NCBI GenBank assembly: GCA_016194835.1
Contig: JACQAU010000205.1
Coordinates: forward strand, 1 to 14,851
Direction: 5' to 3'
From: Deltaproteobacteria bacterium
Lineage (GTDB): Bacteria; Bdellovibrionota; UBA1018
Length of the DNA: 14,851 bases
This document shows positions 1 through 8,346 of the stretch, in pieces. The notes under the pieces were generated by a model. The model was not told the DNA's origin. It did not search any database and saw only the letters and a program-made list of their open reading frames with translations. The translations under genes and the position numbers were made by a program. Numbering within the stretch: the stretch's first letter is position 1; each line of letters begins with the position of its first letter.

Positions 1-2154
1 AGCGATCCTAATGCATATCCTTTGGTTGGACAATTTGATGTAGTTGATAGTTTGGGTGATTATTTTTGGACTTTAGCAATAGGCGGAAAAATAGATAAAG
101 TTCCACTACTAATTGGTCCTGCTGGTACAGGTAAGTCTGTTATTTTAGACAGACTTTCTGCTGTAGCAAAACATGTGACTAATGTAGATCCGAGTCAATT
201 TCTTTATACTTTTAGCTGGGTAAATTTATCTGAGATCGAAGCACTAAGCGAATTTTTAGAACATCGCATTTCACAACAAGTTACTAAAACTCCAGAAGGC
301 CCAGAAGTCGATGATAAAGTCAGCTTAGTTGCGAACCCAATCGATGCTCCTTTTGGTCAATCTCCGTTTGTTTTACTGCCAAAAAATATACAGGAGTTCC
401 TTTTACAATCAGTACGCGAAAGGATTGCTGGAGCTTATAAGTTTGAGCCTCGGCCAAAAAGAGAGATGGATCCACAAACAAAATTCATTTTAGACACTGT
501 CATTGAGCATTATAAAAACCAAGGGTGGAAGATTAATTATTCTAATTTAGTAAAAATTTTAAACAAGCATGTTCGTATTCGCCGTCGTGTTTTAGACGGG
601 AGTTCTGCGTGGCCCATTTTGGATCCTATAAAAAAAGATGTGAGATGGAATCAACTTATAGCTGAAGTCAATGGCTTTTTAGCAGCAAAACTAGGTCCAG
701 CACATATATTGTCTCAGCACCTGACGGGCCGATTGCTTATGGGTGATGGTGGAATGATTTTGTTTGACGAAGTTTTAAGAAATAATCCAGATCTTCTCGA
801 TGTTATTTTGAGGTTATTGCAATCCGGGATTTTGCAACATGGTGCAAGTCCTCCAATAGCCTTAGATACCGTTATTTTGCTTGCTACAAATCCAGAAAGC
901 TTAGCGGACATGCAAGCCAATGCACAAGTAGGGGCGTTGCTGGATCGTCTCATAAGAATCGATATGCCATTAACCATTTATCCTAGTGAAGTAGAAAAAT
1001 TGCTTTTATTAAAACAAGCCCCTATTTTGGAGGCACGAAGATTAGCGCTTCAGTCTGAAAATTTGGAAGCTGCAGAAACGCAGTGGCAAAGAGCCAATTT
1101 GGATGAAATTTTTCCTATTCCAAATGGCACAGAACGGCCAATGGGGCCATCAAGAAGATTTGCTTTACGCTTTCAAATAGGTGCAGGGAATCCTCCTGTA
1201 GAAATTTCTCCACATGCTCTTGAACTGCTTGCTTACGTGTTTGCAGCTACTAGACTTCATACAGATGCTGATGCAGTTACGAAATTAAAGCAATCCTTTG
1301 AGGTGACTGGTACTACGCTTTATTCAGATATTATTTCTCGGCTTAGACTTCTTGCGGGGCAATACCCATCAGCTACTGTTGCTCAAAGACAAGAGTTAGG
1401 TAGTATTAGTGAACTTTCTGGAGAGGGACAATTTGGAATATCAAATCGCACAGGTATTGACTCGCTTATGCAGGCACTTATTGCTAGTGCTCGAAAATCT
1501 GAAAATGGAAATACTATTACTCTAAGCTTAGTAATGAAAGTGTTCAATGAGTTGTTAGAGCGTAAAGAAGTGCTTTGGCAAAATCATGACGAGCGCATGA
1601 AATATAGAGATATGATCACTCAGGTTGCAGTTGGGATCACTAAGCGCGCAGTCGCAGATGACATTATGTTTGCCATGACGGGAGATACTGAAGCGGTTGA
1701 TAGTATATACACTGAGGTTATCTATGAATTGTATGCAGAATCTAATGGTAAAGCACAATATGATGTTCCTGGTAGCAAACAAAGTAGAGCGATAGATAAA
1801 ATACGTCTTGAAAAAATTAAAGCAATTTATCTAAAAAGAGAAAGCAGACCTTTGTATGCAAATGAGATTTCTGGCTATTTATTGACGCAAATGACACCTC
1901 CTAGAGTAGCGATTCAGAAATATCAGCCTCTTGTTGATGCTATTGCAGAATATCTAACAGCAGCTAAAAAAGCAGAATTTCCTGCAGCTAGAATTTTAGA
2001 ATTTTTGAGAAGATCAGGAGATTCTGCAGATAACGCCACAACAAGAGAAAAAATGGATCTTTTTATTAATAATATGAAAAGACTTGGCTATAACGAATTA
2101 GCGGTGATTGAGGCTTTTGAGTTTATCACTTATTTAGAAAATAATGGTAAATAG
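1..2154 (+). CDS. PrkA/YeaG-family AAA+ ATPase (5' end outside window)
   Basis: The frame is open from base 1, so the TTG at 22 is not a real start and the true N-terminus lies upstream. The P-loop GPAGTGKS (nt 115-138) is followed by Walker B MILFDE (754-771), a sensor-I Asn in ATNPES (889-891) and an Arg-finger-like LLDR (Arg at 946-948). Several features follow the PrkA order: a segment like PFGQSPFVLLP after the P-loop, LTGRLL before Walker B, a DR-x-I-x-P stretch after the sensor, and a C-terminus containing KRLGYNELAVIEAFEF, which resembles the end of PrkA. PrkA proteins are about 640 residues long and have been described as Ser/Thr kinases and, in Bacillus, as ATP-dependent proteases. 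This one exceeds 717 residues. Walker B is canonical here, whereas PrkA usually has a degenerate version (LMEFIE-like). The gene ends 3 nt before the next start. Whether it is a kinase, protease or chaperone cannot be told. Family assignment is fairly sure; orthology is not. Confidence 0.85.
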   Translation, partial: SDPNAYPLVGQFDVVDSLGDYFWTLAIGGKIDKVPLLIGPAGTGKSVILDRLSAVAKHVTNVDPSQFLYTFSWVNLSEIEALSEFLEHRISQQVTKTPEGPEVDDKVSLVANPIDAPFGQSPFVLLPKNIQEFLLQSVRERIAGAYKFEPRPKREMDPQTKFILDTVIEHYKNQGWKINYSNLVKILNKHVRIRRRVLDGSSAWPILDPIKKDVRWNQLIAEVNGFLAAKLGPAHILSQHLTGRLLMGDGGMILFDEVLRNNPDLLDVILRLLQSGILQHGASPPIALDTVILLATNPESLADMQANAQVGALLDRLIRIDMPLTIYPSEVEKLLLLKQAPILEARRLALQSENLEAAETQWQRANLDEIFPIPNGTERPMGPSRRFALRFQIGAGNPPVEISPHALELLAYVFAATRLHTDADAVTKLKQSFEVTGTTLYSDIISRLRLLAGQYPSATVAQRQELGSISELSGEGQFGISNRTGIDSLMQALIASARKSENGNTITLSLVMKVFNELLERKEVLWQNHDERMKYRDMITQVAVGITKRAVADDIMFAMTGDTEAVDSIYTEVIYELYAESNGKAQYDVPGSKQSRAIDKIRLEKIKAIYLKRESRPLYANEISGYLLTQMTPPRVAIQKYQPLVDAIAEYLTAAKKAEFPAARILEFLRRSGDSADNATTREKMDLFINNMKRLGYNELAVIEAFEFITYLENNGK

Positions 2155-2157
2155 AGC

Positions 2158-4749
2158 GTGAATAATTCTAAGTGGCTTATTTTTTTAAGCTTGATTTTTA
2201 TTCCATTTTTAGGTGTAGAGGCAAATACAGATTTCATGTATCGTGCACAGGATGGAAAAAATCCGTATCTCTTTGTGTTTAAAGATGAAGACGGAGGTTC
2301 AAAGCGTTCTCCTGGGATATATATTTTTCGTGATAAAGGTGAGCCAGAGCTTATTTTTCGTGGTGATATTTTAAAAGGCGGAACAATTCAAGGTAATTTA
2401 GAGGAATTTCCTATTTCTAAAGAAACAAGGCTCTATGAGTCTGTTGTTATATTAGACGAAAAAATATTGATATTTGATTTAAATTCAGATGCATCAGACA
2501 CCAGTACATTTCTTCAGATTGGCTCTCGAGAGTTGTTATTGCACGATCCTTTTTCTGGCGAGGTAGTCATATTAGATTCAGTGCGCACTCTTCAAGATAT
2601 TTCTATTTATTCACTTAATGTTTTTCATGAGTCTAATTATTTTTTACAACCTGTTCTTTTTTCTGTAAAGCAGCATGGCAGTTTTGGAAATGGAGTTACA
2701 TTTTTGGTTTTATTTAAGAGTTCTGATAACTCAAAAAAATTAGAAATAGTCCGCACCGAAGTGCTTGATTATCGGTTTTATAATACGTCTGAGCTAAAAA
2801 AATTAGATCCAGCAACTAGTCAGTCTGATTTATGTATAGTATCTCCATTATATTTAAAGTTTTATGGTCGGCCTCAGGCAAAAGAGCCACATTATGTTGC
2901 ACGGTGGCGACAAAGATTAAGAGAGTATGTGGATAAAAGAGGATGGGAAATCGCGCATTCAATAGAGTTTCCTTTCTTTGAATATTTGAGTGGACAAGTA
3001 AGAATGTATCAGTATCCGATTATGTGCTTACCAGATACATGTCCTAGTGGGATGGCGCAGTATTATGATCCAACTGGTGGTCGAAGTGGTATTTATTTTA
3101 ATAAACAAAGTGCAATGAGTGGTGCTTTGGATGCTGACGCGAGACCATTGAGTCGTGGAACTTTTGATTTTAACCCAAGTAGACCAACTGAGTTACTCGT
3201 TGCTCATATTGATAGTAACGACATGGTTGTCGGATATATTGACGGTGTGCTTTGGGTTGTAAAAGAAAAAATAGAACTAGAAAATAATTTTAGAACATTT
3301 CTTCCAGATGAACTTTCAGTTTATGGACAATCAGAAAATGGAATGATTTATATTTTTGTATCCCGAAAATGGCCTGATGTCTCCGCGTATACAGACGAAA
3401 CAAAAGTTTTTATTTTAAAATCAGATGGTAGAGGTGCGTATTCTCTTTGGAGGTCGGTTGATTTAACACAAAGTTGTTTTACAAGATCTAATCTCAAATG
3501 GAGAATAAGAAAAATGGGAACAAATGGCTTGCTGTTTGATCCACACACTCCTCCACAAGATTCAGTAATTGCTTATCAGCAGAATGCTGATGACACTTTG
3601 CCTTTTATTGATATTTTAAGAACAGCAGAATCAGGATCTTTACATTATACCTATATTAAGGCTTTAAAAGAAACTAAGGTCCTCCCAAATTTGGTTTATA
3701 GGGAGTATCAGCCAACAAAAATAACTGAAAATAAAACTGGGTTTTATTTAATAATAAAAGGCAGAGAGTATTTTTTGCCAGGGCAGTTTTTGACTGCCCC
3801 TGTTAGTGCAACATTTGCATCGCGATCAACTAACGGTGAGTTGCTCAGTGTTGATGATGTGAGTGCTAAGGATAATAATAAAAAAATAAAAATTAAAGGC
3901 AGTTTATTAGCAATAGATAGTGCTTTTCATAGTGGTGCAGAAAGTTTTTCATTAACATTTGCCTTAAGTGCGCCAGAAGAAACTTCTGTAGTTCCTAGTT
4001 TTGTAAATACACCCATACTAGTGCCATTTGATCGTTTTGATGGAGTTCGTATACTTCAAGGAAAAAAAGTCAACGCAGGGGATTTGTTTTTTTTAGTTTT
4101 TATAAAGCCACCTAACGCAAAGACTGTAAGCAAAAATATTGTATATCCTTCTGGTGGAGTAATATTGGTAACTATAAAAGGTATTGAGCTTAAACAAGCT
4201 GCTTCGGATTCTGGTGACAGTTTGAGTATTGCTTTTAGTTCACAACAGTCTACGACTTTAAGTAATGTTTATTTGAGTCCAAGTGATTTAAAAGACAGAA
4301 TAGTTCCAGACAGTGGTAAGGGTGGTTTTTATTGGAAAATTGACCCAAGTGCCAAAAGAACAGATCCACAGTGTTTTTATATGGACTTATTTTCTGGAGC
4401 AAGTGTGTTATTTCAGAGTTTATCGCAAGGTGTCCAAGGTGCCATTAGATCAGAAAAAACAAGAGATGCTAAATCTAATGAAGGCGTTGAAGGTGATGAT
4501 GATTACGCATTGGGTTATCATGGGAGGTACAGGGCTGATTGGAGAGTTTATGGCAGTCATGATTTGCTTGAGAGAATGGGCATTAAGGTTTTTGATCAAC
4601 CTGCTTTGCTTCAAACTTTGAAACAATTTCCAAGACTAACAGAAATGTTGGATAAACTTGCAAACCCGCAAAGTCCAAATCAGTTTGAAGTAATCTTGGT
4701 CGAAGAGGCAGTTACTCGTGATGCTCTCAAAGCAAATAAACGATTCTGA
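2158..4749 (+). CDS. Exported 863-residue protein of unknown family
   Basis: I do not recognise this family. The GTG start lies 3 nt after the previous stop and has only a weak ribosome binding site (TAGAG). It is preferred because it keeps a clear signal peptide: Lys5, hydrophobic residues about 6-20, and likely cleavage after Ala22 (VEA|NT). No later membrane segment is evident. The N-terminal two thirds are rich in short beta-strand patterns alternating with Gly/Asp turns, such as LFVFKDEDGG and GIYIFRDKGEPELIFRG, which suggests a beta-propeller or stacked beta-sandwich fold (inference). Cysteines at 226, 290 and 295 and two later ones would allow disulfides in the periplasm. The last ~60 residues are predicted helical by eye. 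Its position between two AAA+ genes, with a 32-nt overlap into the next, argues that it is a dedicated extracytoplasmic partner of this system. Confidence 0.8.
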   Translation: MNNSKWLIFLSLIFIPFLGVEANTDFMYRAQDGKNPYLFVFKDEDGGSKRSPGIYIFRDKGEPELIFRGDILKGGTIQGNLEEFPISKETRLYESVVILDEKILIFDLNSDASDTSTFLQIGSRELLLHDPFSGEVVILDSVRTLQDISIYSLNVFHESNYFLQPVLFSVKQHGSFGNGVTFLVLFKSSDNSKKLEIVRTEVLDYRFYNTSELKKLDPATSQSDLCIVSPLYLKFYGRPQAKEPHYVARWRQRLREYVDKRGWEIAHSIEFPFFEYLSGQVRMYQYPIMCLPDTCPSGMAQYYDPTGGRSGIYFNKQSAMSGALDADARPLSRGTFDFNPSRPTELLVAHIDSNDMVVGYIDGVLWVVKEKIELENNFRTFLPDELSVYGQSENGMIYIFVSRKWPDVSAYTDETKVFILKSDGRGAYSLWRSVDLTQSCFTRSNLKWRIRKMGTNGLLFDPHTPPQDSVIAYQQNADDTLPFIDILRTAESGSLHYTYIKALKETKVLPNLVYREYQPTKITENKTGFYLIIKGREYFLPGQFLTAPVSATFASRSTNGELLSVDDVSAKDNNKKIKIKGSLLAIDSAFHSGAESFSLTFALSAPEETSVVPSFVNTPILVPFDRFDGVRILQGKKVNAGDLFFLVFIKPPNAKTVSKNIVYPSGGVILVTIKGIELKQAASDSGDSLSIAFSSQQSTTLSNVYLSPSDLKDRIVPDSGKGGFYWKIDPSAKRTDPQCFYMDLFSGASVLFQSLSQGVQGAIRSEKTRDAKSNEGVEGDDDYALGYHGRYRADWRVYGSHDLLERMGIKVFDQPALLQTLKQFPRLTEMLDKLANPQSPNQFEVILVEEAVTRDALKANKRF
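4703..4708 (+). promoter_or_regulatory. Ribosome binding site inside the upstream gene
   Basis: AAGAGG lies 9 nt before the GTG at 4718 and 12 nt before the adjacent ATG at 4721. The spacing favours GTG, but either start is possible. The site sits inside the end of the 863-residue gene, so translation of the large ATPase is probably coupled to it. Confidence 0.6.
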
Positions 4750-7700
4750 TAAAACGGATTCTCCACAGAAGATCAAGCCTTGGGTAGATGATGGTTCATC
4801 GCCAGATGGAGTATTGCCTCATTTTCTTCATTTTTTAGCTAGTTTTTTAACTTCTGAAGATAGAAAATTAGTTGAGCCTGCTGAATTATCTGAAGCCTTA
4901 CGTAATCTAAGTCGGCTTGCTTTTTCAGGCCTTATTTTTTCAACTAGAGCTGAGTGGGATGCAATGAAGCGTGGATTAAACAATGATGTTCCCCCTGAGT
5001 TTTGGAGTGTTTTTCATGAAAACACAAGTTATCTGAGTGGTAGTTGGCAAGTCCCTGCACCAGATGTATGGTTAGATGCATCAACTTCGGGAGCACAGGG
5101 TGCTGAGTTTTCAAGAACACAGGTCGAAGAAAGTTTATTTCCCTCCTTAACTAAGCTTTTGGATGATATTGGTGGTCAGAAAAGCACACCTAAAAAAAGG
5201 ATTTTATTAGTTCCAGCTGAAATTAAAAATCTCATTTTAACTCTGATTAAACAAAGATGGAGTTTAGTCAACGGAGTCGTGAGACCATGGTCTTATCGAA
5301 ACGAGCGTCTAAAACTTTATGAACTTCCTTCGGTTCTCAGGGTAGAGCAAAATAAAGATTATCTTGCACAGGATAGAGCACTTGATAATTTAACAATATT
5401 AGGTCTTTTGCCTGATGAGATAAGACCAGTTTTGGTTGGAGATTTAGCAACTGCTTTAAAATATAATAGACCTAATTATGTGCAGCAATCAGGAAGAACA
5501 GTTCTTTTATTGTCGGATACGGCTTGTCAGGGAGATCCATCTCAGCACTTGTTAGGTAGTCGGGTAACCACAGCGAAAACTCCAGCTAGTTCACCAGTTC
5601 AGAACACAGTTCCACATTTGCTGTGGCTTTTAGCATCTGAAAGTAAATTTTTACCTCCAGAAAAAATGTTGCAATTGACAAATGGCAGTATGCCAGCAAG
5701 ACAGGATATGCTTATGGTGGGCACTCCAGAAGAGTGGCAGGCAATTCAGCATCAATTAGAAACATTTGAATATCGTTTTCCTGGGTTTCGAGATTTATTT
5801 TCTGTCGAATCACTAGCTCAGCCAAGTATTGGTGATAGACTTGATATATTGCTCAATTTATTTAGTGACAGTTACTTAAAAACATTGGGGATTAACTTTG
5901 AAAATACAGATAATGCAGATAAAACAAAAAGATCGCTTTTGACTTATTTTATTACTCGTTGTGATAGGTTAGCAAAAGATACAAAAAAAGATGAAATAGC
6001 ACAGTTTCTTTATGCGGTAGATGAATTAGGAAAGGCCTTGATTCAAGATCCAACTTTACGTGGAAAATCCGGTGCAGTTCTAGATAAGAGGTTTTTCGAT
6101 AGATTTTTTAGTCGCATTTTTAATATTCCTATTGATGTCAATAGTCTGCCAGATGATGATTGGTTTCGGAAATTAAGTGATTCACGCACTATGCTTGTAG
6201 CTTTAGGGAGTCCTCCTGTACAAGATGAGAAGACTGGACGAAATGAGAGTGTTCCAGCCCATACTGGATCAACGAGAATTAAAAATGAACTTTTAAGAAT
6301 TTTTACTGCAAATCTAAGAGCGGCTCATGATGATGGACATACGATACCAAACTCTTTTATTTTTCTTGGTAAACAAGGGAGTGGAAAAACTCATTTTATT
6401 AAAAAACTAATAGAAATAGGTAAATTAAAACTTTATGATTTTAGTAGACCTACAGATGAAAGTGCACAGGTTTTTTATATTAATTGTCGGAACCTTTCTG
6501 CAGCATCAGAAAAAAGCACTGCAGGAGTTGTTGAAAAAATAAAAATATCAGCGTCAGAAATAGGACTCACTGCAGATGAGATTATTTTACATTTAAAAAA
6601 TTTTTTAAGTCTTCCCTATGGTTATCGTGGAGCTATTTATTTTGATGATTTGTCTGCAGCACCAACAGATGCATTGCAAAAAATTTTGACTTTTATTCAA
6701 AGTCTTTTTGATGCTCCTGGTGGTATGTTTGGTATTATGGACTCAAGTGGTGAAAAAAGAGAAATCCCATTAAAAAACCTTACCTTAGGGGTTATTATTA
6801 ATCCTACGGAAGACGAAGAACAATTAAGAAAATTTGGTGTTTATAGTACTTATCCCCCACAAGATACCAAGGTTATTATTGCAACTTTATCAAGAGGAGA
6901 GCGTCCCATAGATGCGTCCTTTATAAGTCGTTTTAGTGCTGTTAAAAATTTTTCAGAGTTAGATGCATCAGCAAAAGGTCCTGCCCTTTTAGAAAGAGTT
7001 GCAGGAAAAAATAAAAGCACGTTTGGGCAAGATGGTAAAATCATGTTTGTAAGTCTAAATGCAGCAAATCAGATCGTGACTCTGGCTGGTGATGTTGGAG
7101 CAAGAGAATTTTTTGCTCCAGCTCTTTCTGGTATGCAAGCTCTTTCGTGCTCCCAAGAAGATAAGATCACAATAATTGTTTCTAGAAATGAATTGGGCAT
7201 GCCAGAAAGTGGAGCAGGAACGTCTGTGCCTCAAGCTGTTGCTTATGGCTCCTTTAGATCTGCAAGTGGGACTAGTGGAACTGAAATTGAGACTAAAATT
7301 GTAGAACAATTTATTTCTATTCCTATTAATCTCAACCAGTATGAAGGGCGACTTTTATTATTAAAGATTATGATGAATTCTTTTCGTATTAATCTTTTGA
7401 AATTTTTTGTAGAAACACTTCTTGATGACGCAAGATATACAGAAACCCCGCTGTTTGCAAGTGACCAGGTGCCTTACATCTTGCAAGCCGTGTTAGATCA
7501 TGTTGATATTGTTTCAGAGTTTCCTATTAATGCCATGAAGTTAGATCCAGACCAATTTGGTGCAAGAACAGATGTTGCAAGGGAAAAATTTCAAACAGTG
7601 TTAAGCAATCTATCTAAAAACGAAGTGCCTATGAATAGGGTTTTTCCGGTTCAATATGGACAAGCTAATGATACAGGTAAATTTTCTTTATTTGGTGTTG

Positions 7701-8314
7701 CTTCTACAAGCGATTCACCTGGACGGGATCGAAGTCAGATTTTAGCTGGAGTGGTAAGGAATGTGAGATCTTTGCTAGGTCCTTTATTGGGTAGTTTTTT
7801 CAGAGTTAGTCATGAGGGATCGTCTAATATAGACACTTGGAAAACAAATCTATCAAAAGCAGATCCTGAGAAAGAATTTAAGACTGCAGGAAATGCTTTA
7901 TTAACGACTTATGGTGGCCTTTATTTGGGTTTGGTACAAGCAGATCTAAGAGAAACCATTTTGCATGATCGGTATGAATCTATTACTGCGTATGATCAGG
8001 CTAAATTGTTTTTAATTGCTTTAGACCAAGCAATTTCACTGCTTCCTTGGGGTGAAATGCTTCAATTTATGATGCAAGTTCTCAGTTCTGTTAAAGGCGA
8101 CTATGGAGCATACCAGCATCCAGGAATGTTGCATTTTTTATTCGAAGGTAAACTTACGCCAATGCATCTAGCAACGACTGATATTTTAAAGTTAATCATA
8201 GAAAGTAATCCTATCTATGGTGAATACAAAAGAGGGAACCCTGCTCCTTTAAAAGAGCCATGGTTTAATAAATGTGAAAAACTTTTGGCTTCAGGTGGAG
8301 GTCGCTCGACATGA
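4718..8314 (+). CDS. Very large AAA+ ATPase (1198 residues), family unknown
   Basis: The N-terminus is hydrophilic with no signal peptide, so the protein is probably cytoplasmic. Residues 1-530 are outside any ATPase domain and contain an apparent internal duplication: about 32-100 and 297-365 share PHxLxxLAS, a Pro-Glu pair, and a T/S-x-x-EW-x-A motif. The ATPase core follows: P-loop GKQGSGKT (551-558), Walker B AIYFDD (639-644), sensor-I Asn in VIINP (Asn695) and Arg-finger-like DASFISRF (Arg738). This order and the 'strand, then x-S/D-R-F/I' ending resemble PrkA and the first gene of this operon, but the similarity is weak. Around residues 816-884 a second strand-plus-'VEQFISIPINL' unit looks like a repeat of the sensor/Arg-finger region. 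The final ~300 residues are mostly helical by eye. The gene overlaps its upstream neighbour by 32 nt and its downstream neighbour by 4 nt (ATGA). A role as partner ATPase to the PrkA-like protein is inference. Confidence 0.85.
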   Translation: MMLSKQINDSDKTDSPQKIKPWVDDGSSPDGVLPHFLHFLASFLTSEDRKLVEPAELSEALRNLSRLAFSGLIFSTRAEWDAMKRGLNNDVPPEFWSVFHENTSYLSGSWQVPAPDVWLDASTSGAQGAEFSRTQVEESLFPSLTKLLDDIGGQKSTPKKRILLVPAEIKNLILTLIKQRWSLVNGVVRPWSYRNERLKLYELPSVLRVEQNKDYLAQDRALDNLTILGLLPDEIRPVLVGDLATALKYNRPNYVQQSGRTVLLLSDTACQGDPSQHLLGSRVTTAKTPASSPVQNTVPHLLWLLASESKFLPPEKMLQLTNGSMPARQDMLMVGTPEEWQAIQHQLETFEYRFPGFRDLFSVESLAQPSIGDRLDILLNLFSDSYLKTLGINFENTDNADKTKRSLLTYFITRCDRLAKDTKKDEIAQFLYAVDELGKALIQDPTLRGKSGAVLDKRFFDRFFSRIFNIPIDVNSLPDDDWFRKLSDSRTMLVALGSPPVQDEKTGRNESVPAHTGSTRIKNELLRIFTANLRAAHDDGHTIPNSFIFLGKQGSGKTHFIKKLIEIGKLKLYDFSRPTDESAQVFYINCRNLSAASEKSTAGVVEKIKISASEIGLTADEIILHLKNFLSLPYGYRGAIYFDDLSAAPTDALQKILTFIQSLFDAPGGMFGIMDSSGEKREIPLKNLTLGVIINPTEDEEQLRKFGVYSTYPPQDTKVIIATLSRGERPIDASFISRFSAVKNFSELDASAKGPALLERVAGKNKSTFGQDGKIMFVSLNAANQIVTLAGDVGAREFFAPALSGMQALSCSQEDKITIIVSRNELGMPESGAGTSVPQAVAYGSFRSASGTSGTEIETKIVEQFISIPINLNQYEGRLLLLKIMMNSFRINLLKFFVETLLDDARYTETPLFASDQVPYILQAVLDHVDIVSEFPINAMKLDPDQFGARTDVAREKFQTVLSNLSKNEVPMNRVFPVQYGQANDTGKFSLFGVASTSDSPGRDRSQILAGVVRNVRSLLGPLLGSFFRVSHEGSSNIDTWKTNLSKADPEKEFKTAGNALLTTYGGLYLGLVQADLRETILHDRYESITAYDQAKLFLIALDQAISLLPWGEMLQFMMQVLSSVKGDYGAYQHPGMLHFLFEGKLTPMHLATTDILKLIIESNPIYGEYKRGNPAPLKEPWFNKCEKLLASGGGRST
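8297..8301 (+). promoter_or_regulatory. Strong ribosome binding site
   Basis: GGAGG lies 9 nt before the ATG at 8311 and inside the last codons of the preceding gene. It decides among the three tandem ATG codons at 8311, 8323 and 8335, because only the first is at normal spacing. Confidence 0.75.
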
Positions 8315-8346
8315 TAGCCAATATGATAGCCAACATGACAGCAAAT
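8311..8346 (+). repeat. Three tandem 12-nt units, each carrying an ATG
   Basis: The units are 8311-8322, 8323-8334 and 8335-8346. The first two differ only in their last base, and the third differs at a few positions. They encode MIAN-MIAN-MTAN at the start of the signal peptide. Each unit is four codons, so gain or loss of a unit keeps the frame. Confidence 0.8.

Noticed and set aside
22..24. TTG as the start of the PrkA-like gene
   Set aside because: The frame is open to base 1 and the residues before it continue the protein; PrkA proteins have roughly 80 or more residues before this point.
4313..4621. Open frame of 102 codons in the +1 frame within the exported protein gene
   Set aside because: It is a shadow of the long gene, without a ribosome binding site or recognisable domain.
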